From: an uncultured Chitinophagales bacterium
GTDB taxonomy: Bacteria > Bacteroidota > Bacteroidia > Chitinophagales > UBA2359
Length of the DNA: 64,000 nucleotides
Direction of reading: 5' to 3'
Assembly (NCBI GenBank): GCA_937927195.1
Contig: CALBCY010000170.1
Location: forward strand, 1 to 64,000
Shown one piece after another: positions 1 to 9,570 of this stretch. Positions within the stretch are counted from its first letter, which is position 1. Each line of letters begins with the position of its first letter. Below the pieces are notes generated by a model that saw only the letters and a program-made list of their open reading frames with translations, was not told the origin of the DNA and made no database searches. The translations under genes were made by a program, and so were the position numbers.

Positions 1-16
1 TATTACAATTAATATT

Positions 17-541
17 GTGAAAGCACTTTCAGTCTGTAGGAAAAGTTTTAAAACAGTAGTTGGGGAAAGCCCTTGGATTGTTAAGTGCTTACTTTTTGTT
101 TTTACCATCACTTACTTAACGAAGACATTCATTTTTGTCACAACGAATAGCTTGTACAATCCAGACATAACTCAGTTGTTAAAGCCTGTCAGGTTTTTAG
201 TCTTGGGATGTATCGGTATTTCATGCTTAATTACCTTCCTTTATTTTTTTAGAAAAGCTCTTTTGACTAATTATTTTATTGTAATTTTTGCTATGATTTT
301 ATTGGTCAATATAAGCTTGGGAACTTTGATTTTCGAACCTTGTTTTTTTGAACACAGCAATTCATTTCAAGATCACATTCATCCACATACAAATGCATAC
401 ATTCTGAAGCAATCTTTTCTTTGCCCTTCCTATTCAAATAGATCAATTTTGCACCTACTATTTTGGGGATCGACTTCGTTTTTAATATTGGCAGCTTTGG
501 TTGTCTGTACAATCAAAAAGCAAAAAAGTTTTGATGCATGA
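17..541 (+). CDS. Hypothetical multi-pass membrane protein
   Basis: I do not recognise this 174-residue protein. It has about four hydrophobic stretches (near residues 22-42, 55-77, 84-106 and 146-166), so it is probably an inner-membrane protein. A Cys-containing loop lies between the third and fourth helices (residues about 108-142). The start used is GTG at 17. The frame stays open to the window edge, so the true start could lie outside the window. It is followed after 22 bases by two small genes on the same strand, which suggests one transcript. No catalytic motif is visible. Confidence 0.5.
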   Translation: MKALSVCRKSFKTVVGESPWIVKCLLFVFTITYLTKTFIFVTTNSLYNPDITQLLKPVRFLVLGCIGISCLITFLYFFRKALLTNYFIVIFAMILLVNISLGTLIFEPCFFEHSNSFQDHIHPHTNAYILKQSFLCPSYSNRSILHLLFWGSTSFLILAALVVCTIKKQKSFDA

Positions 542-563
542 AATGCTTAAATTGCAATAAAGT

Positions 564-872
564 ATGACGCTAACTGAATTTGAAAAACGAGCAAAAAATC
601 AAGGTGGATGCGATAGAGCATTTGATGATTGGAAAATTATTGACATTCATGAAATTCCATTAGAATTTAAAGAATACCATGAAATTGATTTTTATTGTTC
701 CAATGGAAAGCAAGTATATCTTTTGAGGCTTAGAAATAGACAGACTGAATTCTACGATTTTAAGGAAGGCGCAGAAGGATTGGGCTTTCCGGTTTATTTA
801 ATAGCTGAATTTCCCATACAAGAAATAGACGATAAAATATTAGCGGCAATCATAAACAAATTTAATCTATAA
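564..872 (+). CDS. Small hypothetical protein, coupled to next gene
   Basis: A soluble 102-residue protein with no signal peptide, membrane segment or motif I can assign. It is mixed alpha/beta in look and slightly acidic. Its stop codon overlaps the start of the next gene by one base (TAATG), so the two are probably translationally coupled. The arrangement of two small unrelated soluble proteins resembles toxin/immunity debris common in Bacteroidota, but nothing in the sequence proves that. Confidence 0.55.
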   Translation: MTLTEFEKRAKNQGGCDRAFDDWKIIDIHEIPLEFKEYHEIDFYCSNGKQVYLLRLRNRQTEFYDFKEGAEGLGFPVYLIAEFPIQEIDDKILAAIINKFNL

Positions 873-1129
873 TGGACTTGGAAGCAATCAAAAAAGAAGC
901 ACTGGAATATGAATTTCTAGACTTAGAAACTCTTGCCCAAAAAGTCCAGGAGCTTAAAAATAGTGGGATTTCATTCCTTGCATGCATTGCTTTTGTTCAA
1001 TTCAATCAGCGTATTTCACTAGCCGAGGCACGCAAGCTAACTTTGGAATTAGCAGTCTATTCTGATATAGAAAAAAAGAAAATAGATGACATGAATAGAT
1101 TAATGTACAGTGAGTTTGAAGAAGAGTAA
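872..1129 (+). CDS. Small hypothetical acidic helical protein
   Basis: 85 residues, mostly helical. The central stretch (CIAFVQFNQRISLAEARKL) recalls small proteins often found beside polymorphic toxins or as immunity-like orphans, but I cannot place it in a named family. It starts on the ATG that overlaps the preceding stop. There is no secretion signal. A 163-base gap without features separates it from the next gene. Confidence 0.5.
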   Translation: MDLEAIKKEALEYEFLDLETLAQKVQELKNSGISFLACIAFVQFNQRISLAEARKLTLELAVYSDIEKKKIDDMNRLMYSEFEEE

Positions 1130-1292
1130 ACGAACAGTGCAGCTAAGACCTCTATTTTTTTACGGCTATTCACGATTGTCTAAAATAGGATAGCAGCAGT
1201 TGAAATAGTGGAAATGAAAATTCCGAATATTTCAACAATAAAACCCAAAGAATGGTTATATTAATTACAATATAAATTAAATCTATTAAACT

Positions 1293-1643
1293 ATGATTGT
1301 AACGAAAATAATAACAGCGATCTGTAGTGTCCTTTTCTTATCGGTAGGAGCAGATAAGTTCCTCTTCTTTTTGGAACCACCCTGTTCCATGATGACTAGC
1401 ATTCATCCATTGGTTTGGAAGGGGATAGGCGTCCTACAAATTGCGGCTGGATTCCTAATCTGGTCGACAAAGTTCAGAAAGTATGTTGCTGGTTTCTTTG
1501 CTGTTTTTATGATTGTATTTTCGATTATACACTTGATAAACAATACCTATGATATTGGAGGGTCTGCTTTCATGGCGGTTTTGTTGGGTTTCTTAGCTTG
1601 GGATCCAGGTTTTTTAAAAGGGAAAAAAAATGAAATAAAATAG
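1293..1643 (+). CDS. DoxX-like small membrane protein
   Basis: A 116-residue protein with four predicted membrane helices (residues about 5-25, 40-58, 64-84 and 90-106). Length and pattern fit the DoxX/DoxD-like superfamily: a helix with a Gly-Ala-Asp-Lys turn near residues 19-22, then a second helix with a KGIG-Q-A-G pattern. Members of this superfamily are integral membrane proteins of mostly unknown role. The family call is by pattern only. It stands alone, with a decayed reading frame directly downstream. Confidence 0.5.
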   Translation: MIVTKIITAICSVLFLSVGADKFLFFLEPPCSMMTSIHPLVWKGIGVLQIAAGFLIWSTKFRKYVAGFFAVFMIVFSIIHLINNTYDIGGSAFMAVLLGFLAWDPGFLKGKKNEIK

Positions 1644-1644
1644 C

Positions 1645-1964
1645 TTTTCATTTCCAGAGCTCAAAAAACTTGCAAAACACAAAAGCAAAGGGAAATCTGG
1701 ACTTTGGGAGCAGGCGCACATTGTGTATTCAAAAAAGGACTCGAGAAAAAAGATGTGAAAAAAGTATTTAGGGTTTTAATCAGAATGGCCAATTCCAAAG
1801 ACTAAGAAATAGGACAAGGACTTGGCTGGACAGCCAAAACCACTGCCAGATTTCATTCTGACCTTTTAGAATATTTCATAGAAGCCATACAAAATAAAGC
1901 AACAGTAGACAATTGGTTTAGAAAGAGAATTGAAATTGGTCTTGAGAGACATCGAATAAGCTAA
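1645..1964 (+). pseudogene. Decayed reading frame, unidentified
   Basis: Coding-like sequence continues after the DoxX-like gene but is broken. Frame 1645-1755 reads as a Lys-rich protein piece (for example SKGKSGLWEQAHIVYSKK) and stops at a TGA (1756-1758). A second frame from about 1761 continues (KKVFRVLIRMANSKD), is interrupted by a TAA, and runs on to 1962-1964 (for example DNWFRKRIEIGLERHRIS). There is no usable start in either frame. This looks like one small gene disrupted by a frameshift and at least one stop. I do not recognise the original family. Confidence 0.4.
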
Positions 1965-2202
1965 ACAGGCTTCTGTTTAATGATTTATCAATTGTAAGAG
2001 CTAAGCTTAAACTGCCATTTCATTCATTCCACCAAGTTAAAATCACTTTGTTATTTAGCAGACATTACAGGATGAATGTGCTGAATTGTTTCAAAAAAAA
2101 ATACGCCCTTTTTTGATAGAAAGCATTTATTCAACTAATTTCCTTTTTGTAAAATGCCTTTATACGCAGCCGGTTGATTTTTGTGATCTAAAACCTTATT
2201 CA

Positions 2203-5200
2203 ATGAAAGTTTACTCACACAAAATCCTTCACAATTTTCCATGTTTTTTGTCAAGTTGTATCAAGATTAAATCTTTTTCACTTATTATATTTTTCTTGCT
2301 AAATACTTGGTTTATATCAGCTCAAACTTCTTTTGGGCCCATGCAAGTGATTAGCTCTGATGCAGTAAATGCCAGTTCTGTTTTTGCAATTGATTTAAAC
2401 GGCGATGGTTTGCCTGATGTTCTTTCTGCCTCTGAAGGTGATAACAAACTTGCTTGGTATGAGAATTTAGGCTTTGGAAACTTTGGTCCACAATTAATTA
2501 TTAGTCTAGAGGTTGGTTTTAATTGCATCGTGTTTGCCATAGATTTTGATGCGGATGGAGACGCAGATGTTCTTTCTGGTGCAGATGGAAAAATTGCTTG
2601 GTATGAAAATGATGGTCTAGGAAACTTTAGCCCTGAGCAAATTATCAACACTTTAGTTTTTGGAAACATCGATATTTATGCTGTTGATTTGGATCAGGAT
2701 GGCGATCCCGATGTCCTTTCTTCTTCTTCAAGCTCTGGCGTCATTGCTTGGTATGAAAATGATGGTCTTGGGAATTTTGGGCCTTTTCAAATAGTCGTTA
2801 ATAACCTGGAAGAACCTTTTTCAGTTTTTGCTGAAGACTTGGATGGAGATGCGGATATGGATGTGATATCCGGCTCTGGAATTTATTCAGATTTAAATTT
2901 TGTTGGCTGGTATGAAAATGACGGAGACGGGAATTTTGGAACATCTCAAATTATCAATTCTGATGTCAACGCTCCAAGCAGTGTACATGCCATCGACTTG
3001 GATGGCGACCAAGATAATGATGTTGTTTGGACCAGTGGAGCTAGTTTAAATAAAATTGGTTACAATATAAATAATGGAGACGGTACTTTTGGTCCACAAG
3101 TAATAATATCTCAAAGTTTTGTTAATTCACGATCGCTGGTCGCAAAGGATCTTGATAAAGACGGAGATCCAGACCTTTTACTGACTTCTTTTAGTGATGA
3201 TAATATTTTTTGGTTTGAAAACGATGGAGCTGCCAATTTTGGTCCACCACAGATCATCGATGATGCTATCAATGGAGCCATATCAGTTTTTGCGATAGAT
3301 CTAGATGCCGATGGAGATGAAGATGTCCTTGGCTGTTCCTTGATAAATAATGAAGTCTTCTGGTATGAAAATTTGGGTTTTCTGGTTGATGCCTTTCCCA
3401 ATAATCCCTCCTGTATAGGATTGGACAATGCATCGATCCAAGTCATCGTCAATTCTTTTACCATCCCCCAATATTCCTATGAATGGACGCTTGATGGAGG
3501 AGTGGCAAGTGGAAGTGGAACCAGCAACGAAGATCAATTTGTGATCGAAGACTTGGCGGCTGGGACTTATGATTTGATAGTCGTCAATGCCTTGCAAGAT
3601 ACAGCAATTATTAATGGAATAGATTTGGGAGCCCTTCCAGGTACTTTCTTCGAAATACTTGAAATCAATACAGTTAATGCCTCCAATGGTGAGCCTAATG
3701 GCAGCATAAGCATCTTGACAAATTTGGGCCAAGCAGATTTTGCCATAACATGGACAGGAACTTCTTCTGGTTCACAAACCATAAGCGACGACTTATTTGA
3801 ATTGAACAATATTTTTGCTGGAAATTATTTCTTTGAAATAACAGATGCCAATGGCAATGTCATTGAGCAGGAAATTACTATTTTAGATGAGACAGTCCCT
3901 CAAGAAACTTGTAATACTCCACTTGATATTGTGATCCTGAATGATGTTTCTTTGTCTGTTGACAATGTAGAATACATTGAATCAAAATTCTTTTTTATTG
4001 ATTTGATCAATGCCTTGAATATAGGATTTGGTGATGATGAAAGTTGGGCAGCCATCGTTGAATGGGCCGGTTACAATGAACAAGAAGTCATGGTTCCTTT
4101 GACAGGCAACCTTCCCCAATTGCAGAATTATATAAATGTGTCTTCAGGTCTTTCTGGAGGAACCAATCCCAATGATGCTTTAACTTTTGGCTATGATTAT
4201 CTCGAAGAATTTGGAAGACCTTTTGCGACAAAGATTTTGATCCTTTCAACAGATGGCAATGAAGATCAGATTAGTCCTTCTTTGATCGCTCTCGCAGAAA
4301 TTTACAAAGCCCAAGGATATGTAATCTCAACCATTGCCTTTGATGGAGCCTTTGGTAATCCCAGTTCACTCGAGATTTTACAACAAACTGCTTCTTATGA
4401 TTTTTTGGTTCCGGGTGCTCCAGCCTATTCACAATTGACCCAAGATTTGGCCAATCAAATTGTCAATCTATACATTTGCACTTCCGATCCTGGAAGCAGT
4501 AATACGGTCTTTTTCAATCTTGATGGCAGCATCGAAATTTTAGATTATACACTGGATGGCAATTGTCCTTTTCCGGACTTTGTTGAAATTACGGTCAATG
4601 TGACTGCGGAGCAACAATTGTCGGTTCCTGCAGGAACACCCATAACTTTTTATTACAACAATCCTGAACTTTTTGGTGCCACTCCAATTCTGACTACTTT
4701 TATTCCTTGTGCGATTCAGGCAGGATCATCCGAACAATATACCTTTACTTTGCCCATTTCTGGACCAGCAAATGTTTGGGCTGTCTTAAATGACGATGGA
4801 TCAGGCTCGCCACCGATTAGCTTTCCAATTACAGAAATCGAAGAATCAATTTATATCAATAACATAGATCAAATAGAAGTCTGTACAGATTTACTCGCCA
4901 CTCTTTCAGTATTGAAATCTACCAGCACGCCGATTCCAGTTTGTGACAACTTGGTTTACTACACAGTTGACATTTGCAATATCAGCAGCGTCGATGCATT
5001 TGATGTATTGGTCAGTGATGAAGCAGCTCTTGGTTTTGATTTGCTGAATATCAACACCAATGACAACGGTTGTGCTACAATATCAGGACCAGAAGGGCCT
5101 TTTGATATTCCCGTTGCTTGCTGTGTTACCTTAACTTATGAATACGATGCATCCAATGCAGCTTCAGATGAATACTTTGATCAGGATGTCATTTTATCCG

Positions 5201-8200
5201 GACCCTCCAATCAGGAATACATCAACTTTGAAGGGGCTAGTGGAAATTCGGAAGATGTAACAATAGGCGAGGGGATAGACTGTCCGTCTGACATTGTTCT
5301 ATTCGAAAAGTCCGTCACCAATAATGTAATTTGTGAGGATGCTTTTTTAACTTTTACTTTCAATATAATCAACGAAAGCAATCTGAATATACAGGGTGTA
5401 CAGTTCATAGATGTTCTGCCATTACCCGCAATCTGGGCTGCTGAACCTTACCTTGTTGAGGGCCTCAGTATTGGGTCAAGCAACATAACAGGTTCTAATA
5501 TTGCTGATTTCATCATTGATGAAATTCCCGCTGGTGCAAATGCAATTTTTTACATGGATGCTTACATACCTTCTTGGGAAGGGAATGTTGATCTAATCAA
5601 CACTGCTACTCTGAGTAACTTGCCGAGTTTTACCAATGGAACAGGCGCCGATATATCGAGTACAAGTGATCCGGTTGATATTGTTTCCTTGCCAGAAATT
5701 GATACGCAAACGGAAATAAGCATTTGTGTAGGGGCTACAGAAGTGATGCTCTCTGCCACAATTGTTGATGGTGATATCGACCAATGGATAAGTGTTGGTG
5801 ATGGACAATTCTCTGATCCCAATTCGTTGAATACTATTTATACTTTGGGAGCAGAAGATCTTGAAGCGGATAGTATTTACCTTTCTATTGTGGCAAATTC
5901 GTCGGCAGGCTGTGGTGAAACTTCTTCAAATATTGTTTTGATTAAAAATGAAAATTTTAGCAATTATGAATCAACGGAGGAATTAATTTCCTGTAATGGA
6001 GCAGCAGTCGTCTTTGATGGGCAAAGCCTTGCTTCAGGCTCCTCAACTGAAATTTTCTATACCAGTGTTTATGGTTGTGATTCAATCATTACTGTCAATG
6101 TTCTGGCTGGCACGGTGTCATTGGACACCATTGTTATAAATGCATGCTCTGGAGAGTCGGCCATGTTTGACGGACAGAGTTTGATAGCAGGAAGCAATCA
6201 AGAATTTGTCTATCAATCGAGTCTGGGAAGTCAGGGCTGTGATAGTATTGTTTTTGTAATCGTGGAAGAGCTGTTCCCATCTTTGGATTCCATTGAACTT
6301 TCAACTTGCGACGGCTTTCCAATAGAATATAATGGTGCAACTTTGTTTGGAGGAATGAGCATGGACTTTGCTTATACAAAGGCAAATGGTTGTGACAGTA
6401 TCATAAATGTAAGCGTTGTTTCTATAGATGGTTTTACGGACACGCTTTTATTGGAAACTTGTTCTGGTACCACGATCTCATTTGATGGGCAGAACTTGGA
6501 ACCCAATACCAGTACAGATTTTTCTTATGTTTCAAGCAATGGCTGTGACAGTATTGTAAATGTCAGCGTTGTTTCTATAGATGGCTTTATGGACACGCTT
6601 TTGTTTGAAACCTGTTCGGGCACTACGATCCCATTTGATGGACAAAATCTGGAAGCGAATACCAGCACAGATTTTTCTTATGTTTCAGCAAATGGCTGCG
6701 ACAGTACAATTACAGTGCTTGTTTCTGAAATAGTTGCTGTTGTTAATGAAATAAATCTTTCAGCCTGTGAAAATGCCTCAATTTTTTATGAAGGTCAGGA
6801 ATTGTTTCCTGGGCAAGAGGTCGACATCATGCTTGTCTCTTCTTTAGGCTGCGATAGCATTCTTCAAGTGGAAGTGGAGGAGATATTGATTAGTGAAGAG
6901 GATCAAAGTTTTGTAGTTTGTGGGAATGAAATGATCAATTTTGAGGGGAATTTATTTGGAGCGGGAACAGATACAACATTTATTTATACTGCTCAAACTG
7001 GTTGTGATTCGCTTGTAAATGTACTTGTCAATGGTAGCACTGAATATTTGGACAGCATAGTTCTAAATGCTTGTGTTGGAGAATCTGTTTTGTTTGATGG
7101 TGAAAGTTTGATGGCTGGAAGCAGTCAGGAATTTGTGTATCAGTCGAGTTTGGGGAGTCAGGGCTGTGATAGTGTTGTCTTTGTAATGGTGGAAGAACAA
7201 GTTTCATTTTACGAAAACATAGAAATCTCAACTTGTGCGGGCGTTCCCGTTGAGTTTGATGGAATCAGTTTGTCTGATGGGATGAGCATGGAATTTTCAT
7301 ATTTGTCAGAATTTGGATGCGATAGCATCGTAAATGTAAATGTTATTGAAGCAGACAGTATAGAAGTTACGGTTTCCTTTCAAACTTGCGCAGGTACTTC
7401 AATTCTTTTTGAAGGGGTAGATCTTGCTCCAAATACGAGCACAGAGTTTTCTTTCAATTCGACAACAGGTTGCGATAGTATTGTGACTGTTGTGGTTTCT
7501 GAAATATTGGCCACGATCAATAACATCAATCTATCTGCTTGTGAAAATACCAGCATATTTTTTCAGGGGCAAGAATTGTTTCCCGGCGATGAAGTCGAGA
7601 TTACCTTAACTTCCTCTTTGGGCTGTGATAGCCTGCTACAGATATTTGTGGAAGAAGTGGTTCAATTTGAAGAAGATCAAAATTATGTGGTTTGCGATGG
7701 TGAAATGATTGCTATTGAAGGCAATTTGTATGGGGCTGGAACCAATGCGACTTTATCCTACGTTTCCAGTTTGGGCTGCGACAGCCTGATCAATATAATT
7801 GTTGAAGGCTCAGAAAGCTATTATGAGGATCTTGAAATAAGTGCATGTGATGGAGCGCCAGCAATTTACCAAGGGCAATCCATTGCAGCGGGGACTTCTG
7901 AAAGTTTTGTCTATCAAACATCAACAGGTTGTGATAGTACAATTGTGGTATCCGTTGTTGACAATTTGGGGACGATCGAAGAACTCTTTTTCCAGGCCTG
8001 TGAAGGCAGTGCTATTGAATTCAATCAACAAAGTTTGTTGCCCAATACGACTACAATTTTTGAATACCAAAATGCTTTGGGTTGCGATAGTACAATTGTT
8101 GTAAATGTTGAAGAAACCCTCGTTCTCAATGAGGAGCTGATTTTAAATGTTTGCGATGGAACTTCTGTCGAATACGATGGCCAATTTCTTTTAGGGAATA

Positions 8201-9021
8201 GTACTACCGACTTCACTTATACTTCCAGTGGAGGTTGCGACAGCATCATGACGGTGATTGTAGAAGAGGCCATTGCTTATGAAGAAGCAATTGTTCTTGA
8301 TGCTTGTCAAGGCAGTTTTGCCACATACGATGGAACTGAAATAATGGCTGGTACTGAAATGATTTTCGAATTTCAAACTGTGGAGGGTTGTGACAGTTTG
8401 ATTTATGTAAGTGTTAGTGAATTGCCGATTTACTTCGATACTTTAAGTATTGAAATTTGTGACAATGAAACTCAAGAAATAAATGGAATTACTTTCGAAT
8501 CAGGAATGCAAGAAACTGTTTTGCTAAGCAATGTTTATGGCTGCGACAGCTCTGTGATGGTCGAAGTCATTGATTTGCCTTCCTATGAAATTGATCAAAT
8601 AATTGATCCTTGTGAAGCATCGGATGTATTGATGGAAGGATCAAGCCTACAGATAGGATCGCAGTTGACCTTGACAATGGTTTCCAGCCTGGGTTGCGAT
8701 AGTTTGATTAACTATAAAGTAGAAAATAAAGAGGAGAATCTATTCATGCTGCCGAATGCCTTTTCTCCAAATGGAGATGGCATCAATGATCAAATTTGTC
8801 TATTGCTTGATCCAGCTGTGAATCAGGTAGAGCTTTCAATTTATAATCGCTGGGGTGAACAAGTGTTTTATACACGAGATTTGAATGCTTGCTGGGATGG
8901 GACTTATAAGGGTGTTGAGCAAGATGTCCAAACATTTGTTTGGTCTGCAAGCCTTGAGGCAACAGTTTGCGATCAGGCTGTCATGAAATTTCACAAAGGC
9001 TCCTTTACTTTGGTTCGCTAA
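2203..9021 (+). CDS. Giant T9SS-exported protein: FG-GAP propeller, vWA, 18 Cys repeats
   Basis: A 2272-residue secreted protein. I chose the ATG at 2203 because it is followed by a signal peptide (hydrophobic run ending ...WFISA/Q); the frame is open upstream to a TTG at 2086. Order of domains: seven FG-GAP/VCBS-type repeats (about residues 45-410, with D-x-D-G-D-x-D calcium-type motifs and WYEN turns); a SprB-like Ig module; a vWA domain (about 570-760, MIDAS NDVSLS and STDG); DUF11-like modules (about 890-1160); 18 units of about 51 residues (about 1258-2176), each with a Cys near its start and a GCDS motif near its end; and a type B T9SS (gliding-motility-associated, CHU_C) C-terminal domain with NAFSPNGDGIND and IYNRWGE. 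It is probably a cell-surface or released adhesin. Ligand unknown. Confidence 0.85.
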   Translation: MKVYSHKILHNFPCFLSSCIKIKSFSLIIFFLLNTWFISAQTSFGPMQVISSDAVNASSVFAIDLNGDGLPDVLSASEGDNKLAWYENLGFGNFGPQLIISLEVGFNCIVFAIDFDADGDADVLSGADGKIAWYENDGLGNFSPEQIINTLVFGNIDIYAVDLDQDGDPDVLSSSSSSGVIAWYENDGLGNFGPFQIVVNNLEEPFSVFAEDLDGDADMDVISGSGIYSDLNFVGWYENDGDGNFGTSQIINSDVNAPSSVHAIDLDGDQDNDVVWTSGASLNKIGYNINNGDGTFGPQVIISQSFVNSRSLVAKDLDKDGDPDLLLTSFSDDNIFWFENDGAANFGPPQIIDDAINGAISVFAIDLDADGDEDVLGCSLINNEVFWYENLGFLVDAFPNNPSCIGLDNASIQVIVNSFTIPQYSYEWTLDGGVASGSGTSNEDQFVIEDLAAGTYDLIVVNALQDTAIINGIDLGALPGTFFEILEINTVNASNGEPNGSISILTNLGQADFAITWTGTSSGSQTISDDLFELNNIFAGNYFFEITDANGNVIEQEITILDETVPQETCNTPLDIVILNDVSLSVDNVEYIESKFFFIDLINALNIGFGDDESWAAIVEWAGYNEQEVMVPLTGNLPQLQNYINVSSGLSGGTNPNDALTFGYDYLEEFGRPFATKILILSTDGNEDQISPSLIALAEIYKAQGYVISTIAFDGAFGNPSSLEILQQTASYDFLVPGAPAYSQLTQDLANQIVNLYICTSDPGSSNTVFFNLDGSIEILDYTLDGNCPFPDFVEITVNVTAEQQLSVPAGTPITFYYNNPELFGATPILTTFIPCAIQAGSSEQYTFTLPISGPANVWAVLNDDGSGSPPISFPITEIEESIYINNIDQIEVCTDLLATLSVLKSTSTPIPVCDNLVYYTVDICNISSVDAFDVLVSDEAALGFDLLNINTNDNGCATISGPEGPFDIPVACCVTLTYEYDASNAASDEYFDQDVILSGPSNQEYINFEGASGNSEDVTIGEGIDCPSDIVLFEKSVTNNVICEDAFLTFTFNIINESNLNIQGVQFIDVLPLPAIWAAEPYLVEGLSIGSSNITGSNIADFIIDEIPAGANAIFYMDAYIPSWEGNVDLINTATLSNLPSFTNGTGADISSTSDPVDIVSLPEIDTQTEISICVGATEVMLSATIVDGDIDQWISVGDGQFSDPNSLNTIYTLGAEDLEADSIYLSIVANSSAGCGETSSNIVLIKNENFSNYESTEELISCNGAAVVFDGQSLASGSSTEIFYTSVYGCDSIITVNVLAGTVSLDTIVINACSGESAMFDGQSLIAGSNQEFVYQSSLGSQGCDSIVFVIVEELFPSLDSIELSTCDGFPIEYNGATLFGGMSMDFAYTKANGCDSIINVSVVSIDGFTDTLLLETCSGTTISFDGQNLEPNTSTDFSYVSSNGCDSIVNVSVVSIDGFMDTLLFETCSGTTIPFDGQNLEANTSTDFSYVSANGCDSTITVLVSEIVAVVNEINLSACENASIFYEGQELFPGQEVDIMLVSSLGCDSILQVEVEEILISEEDQSFVVCGNEMINFEGNLFGAGTDTTFIYTAQTGCDSLVNVLVNGSTEYLDSIVLNACVGESVLFDGESLMAGSSQEFVYQSSLGSQGCDSVVFVMVEEQVSFYENIEISTCAGVPVEFDGISLSDGMSMEFSYLSEFGCDSIVNVNVIEADSIEVTVSFQTCAGTSILFEGVDLAPNTSTEFSFNSTTGCDSIVTVVVSEILATINNINLSACENTSIFFQGQELFPGDEVEITLTSSLGCDSLLQIFVEEVVQFEEDQNYVVCDGEMIAIEGNLYGAGTNATLSYVSSLGCDSLINIIVEGSESYYEDLEISACDGAPAIYQGQSIAAGTSESFVYQTSTGCDSTIVVSVVDNLGTIEELFFQACEGSAIEFNQQSLLPNTTTIFEYQNALGCDSTIVVNVEETLVLNEELILNVCDGTSVEYDGQFLLGNSTTDFTYTSSGGCDSIMTVIVEEAIAYEEAIVLDACQGSFATYDGTEIMAGTEMIFEFQTVEGCDSLIYVSVSELPIYFDTLSIEICDNETQEINGITFESGMQETVLLSNVYGCDSSVMVEVIDLPSYEIDQIIDPCEASDVLMEGSSLQIGSQLTLTMVSSLGCDSLINYKVENKEENLFMLPNAFSPNGDGINDQICLLLDPAVNQVELSIYNRWGEQVFYTRDLNACWDGTYKGVEQDVQTFVWSASLEATVCDQAVMKFHKGSFTLVR

Positions 9022-9102
9022 ACAACTTGTGCTTTTGGTTTCCGCACAGCAACTGTTCTTTCGACCGCTAGGTAGAAAACTTGTTTGAATCTGAGAATCT
9101 GA

Positions 9103-9198
9103 ATGATTTGCAAACATTGTGAGGAGGAACAAATGCAGTTTTGTAAACAGTGGAGAGATACAAAAAACTTATCGAGACCATGTTTTGCTGAACAATAA
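9103..9198 (+). CDS. Possible 31-residue Cys-rich small protein
   Basis: An ATG-initiated frame encodes a 31-residue peptide beginning MICKHCEEEQMQFCKQW, with a CxxC pair and two further Cys, which would suit a small metal-binding fold. It sits 81 bases after the giant gene and ends 26 bases before a hairpin terminator. A stop codon is immediately upstream of its ATG. Such a short frame can occur by chance, and I see no ribosome-binding site. Confidence 0.22.
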   Translation: MICKHCEEEQMQFCKQWRDTKNLSRPCFAEQ

Positions 9199-9224
9199 AT
9201 TTTTAACCTGACGGCAATGATGAT

Positions 9225-9261
9225 AAGACCAAAAGAAAGCTATCTGCTTTTGGTCTTTTTT
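9225..9261 (+). terminator. Hairpin terminator, GACCAAAAG type
   Basis: An 11-bp perfect stem (AAGACCAAAAG paired with CTTTTGGTCTT), an 11-base loop, then a run of T. This is a good intrinsic terminator for the giant gene or the small frame after it. The stem word is the same GACCAAAAG that forms the arrays at 12790 and 17862. Confidence 0.65.
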
Positions 9262-9448
9262 GTGCTTTGTAGAATGCTCAAATTGTAATTGATAAATCCA
9301 GGGTAAAGCCAACAGAATTTCGTTAAAACACTAATCTGTAATTTTATTTAAGCATAACAAAAAAACGGCGAATAATCTGTTCTAAATCAATGGTTTGGCT
9401 TCCGTGAAATGCATTGCACCATCACAATTTATAACTATTTAATGAAAC

Positions 9449-9475
9449 AAGCTAAGTCCTTAGCTTATACATTTG
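9449..9475 (+). promoter_or_regulatory. Candidate promoter and operator of the GntR-type gene
   Basis: A palindrome with 7-bp arms (AAGCTAA-gtcc-TTAGCTT, 9449-9466) lies directly against TACATTTG (9468-9475), which fits the Bacteroidota -7 consensus TAnnTTTG. It is about 95 bases before the start of the FadR/GntR-type regulator, so autoregulation is plausible. This is inference from pattern only. Confidence 0.35.
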
Positions 9476-9570
9476 TAGATTAACGCAGAGTAGACTTTGT
9501 TGTCTATTCTTAAATTTTAGCTGATTCGATCAATCGAGCTATTCAAGAGTGTAAATTCGCGACAAATTGT

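Larger units (their letters stand above)
9022..9570. other. Gap after the giant gene
   Basis: This 549-base gap holds a possible 31-residue Cys reading frame (9103-9198), a hairpin terminator (9225-9261), and a palindrome plus promoter-like box before the GntR-type gene (9449-9475). I see nothing else recognisable between 9262 and 9448. Confidence 0.6.

Noticed and set aside
2086-2202. TTG start for the first giant protein
   Set aside because: The 39 residues before the ATG at 2203 would precede the signal peptide with a long non-signal segment. The ATG at 2203 gives a normal signal peptide.
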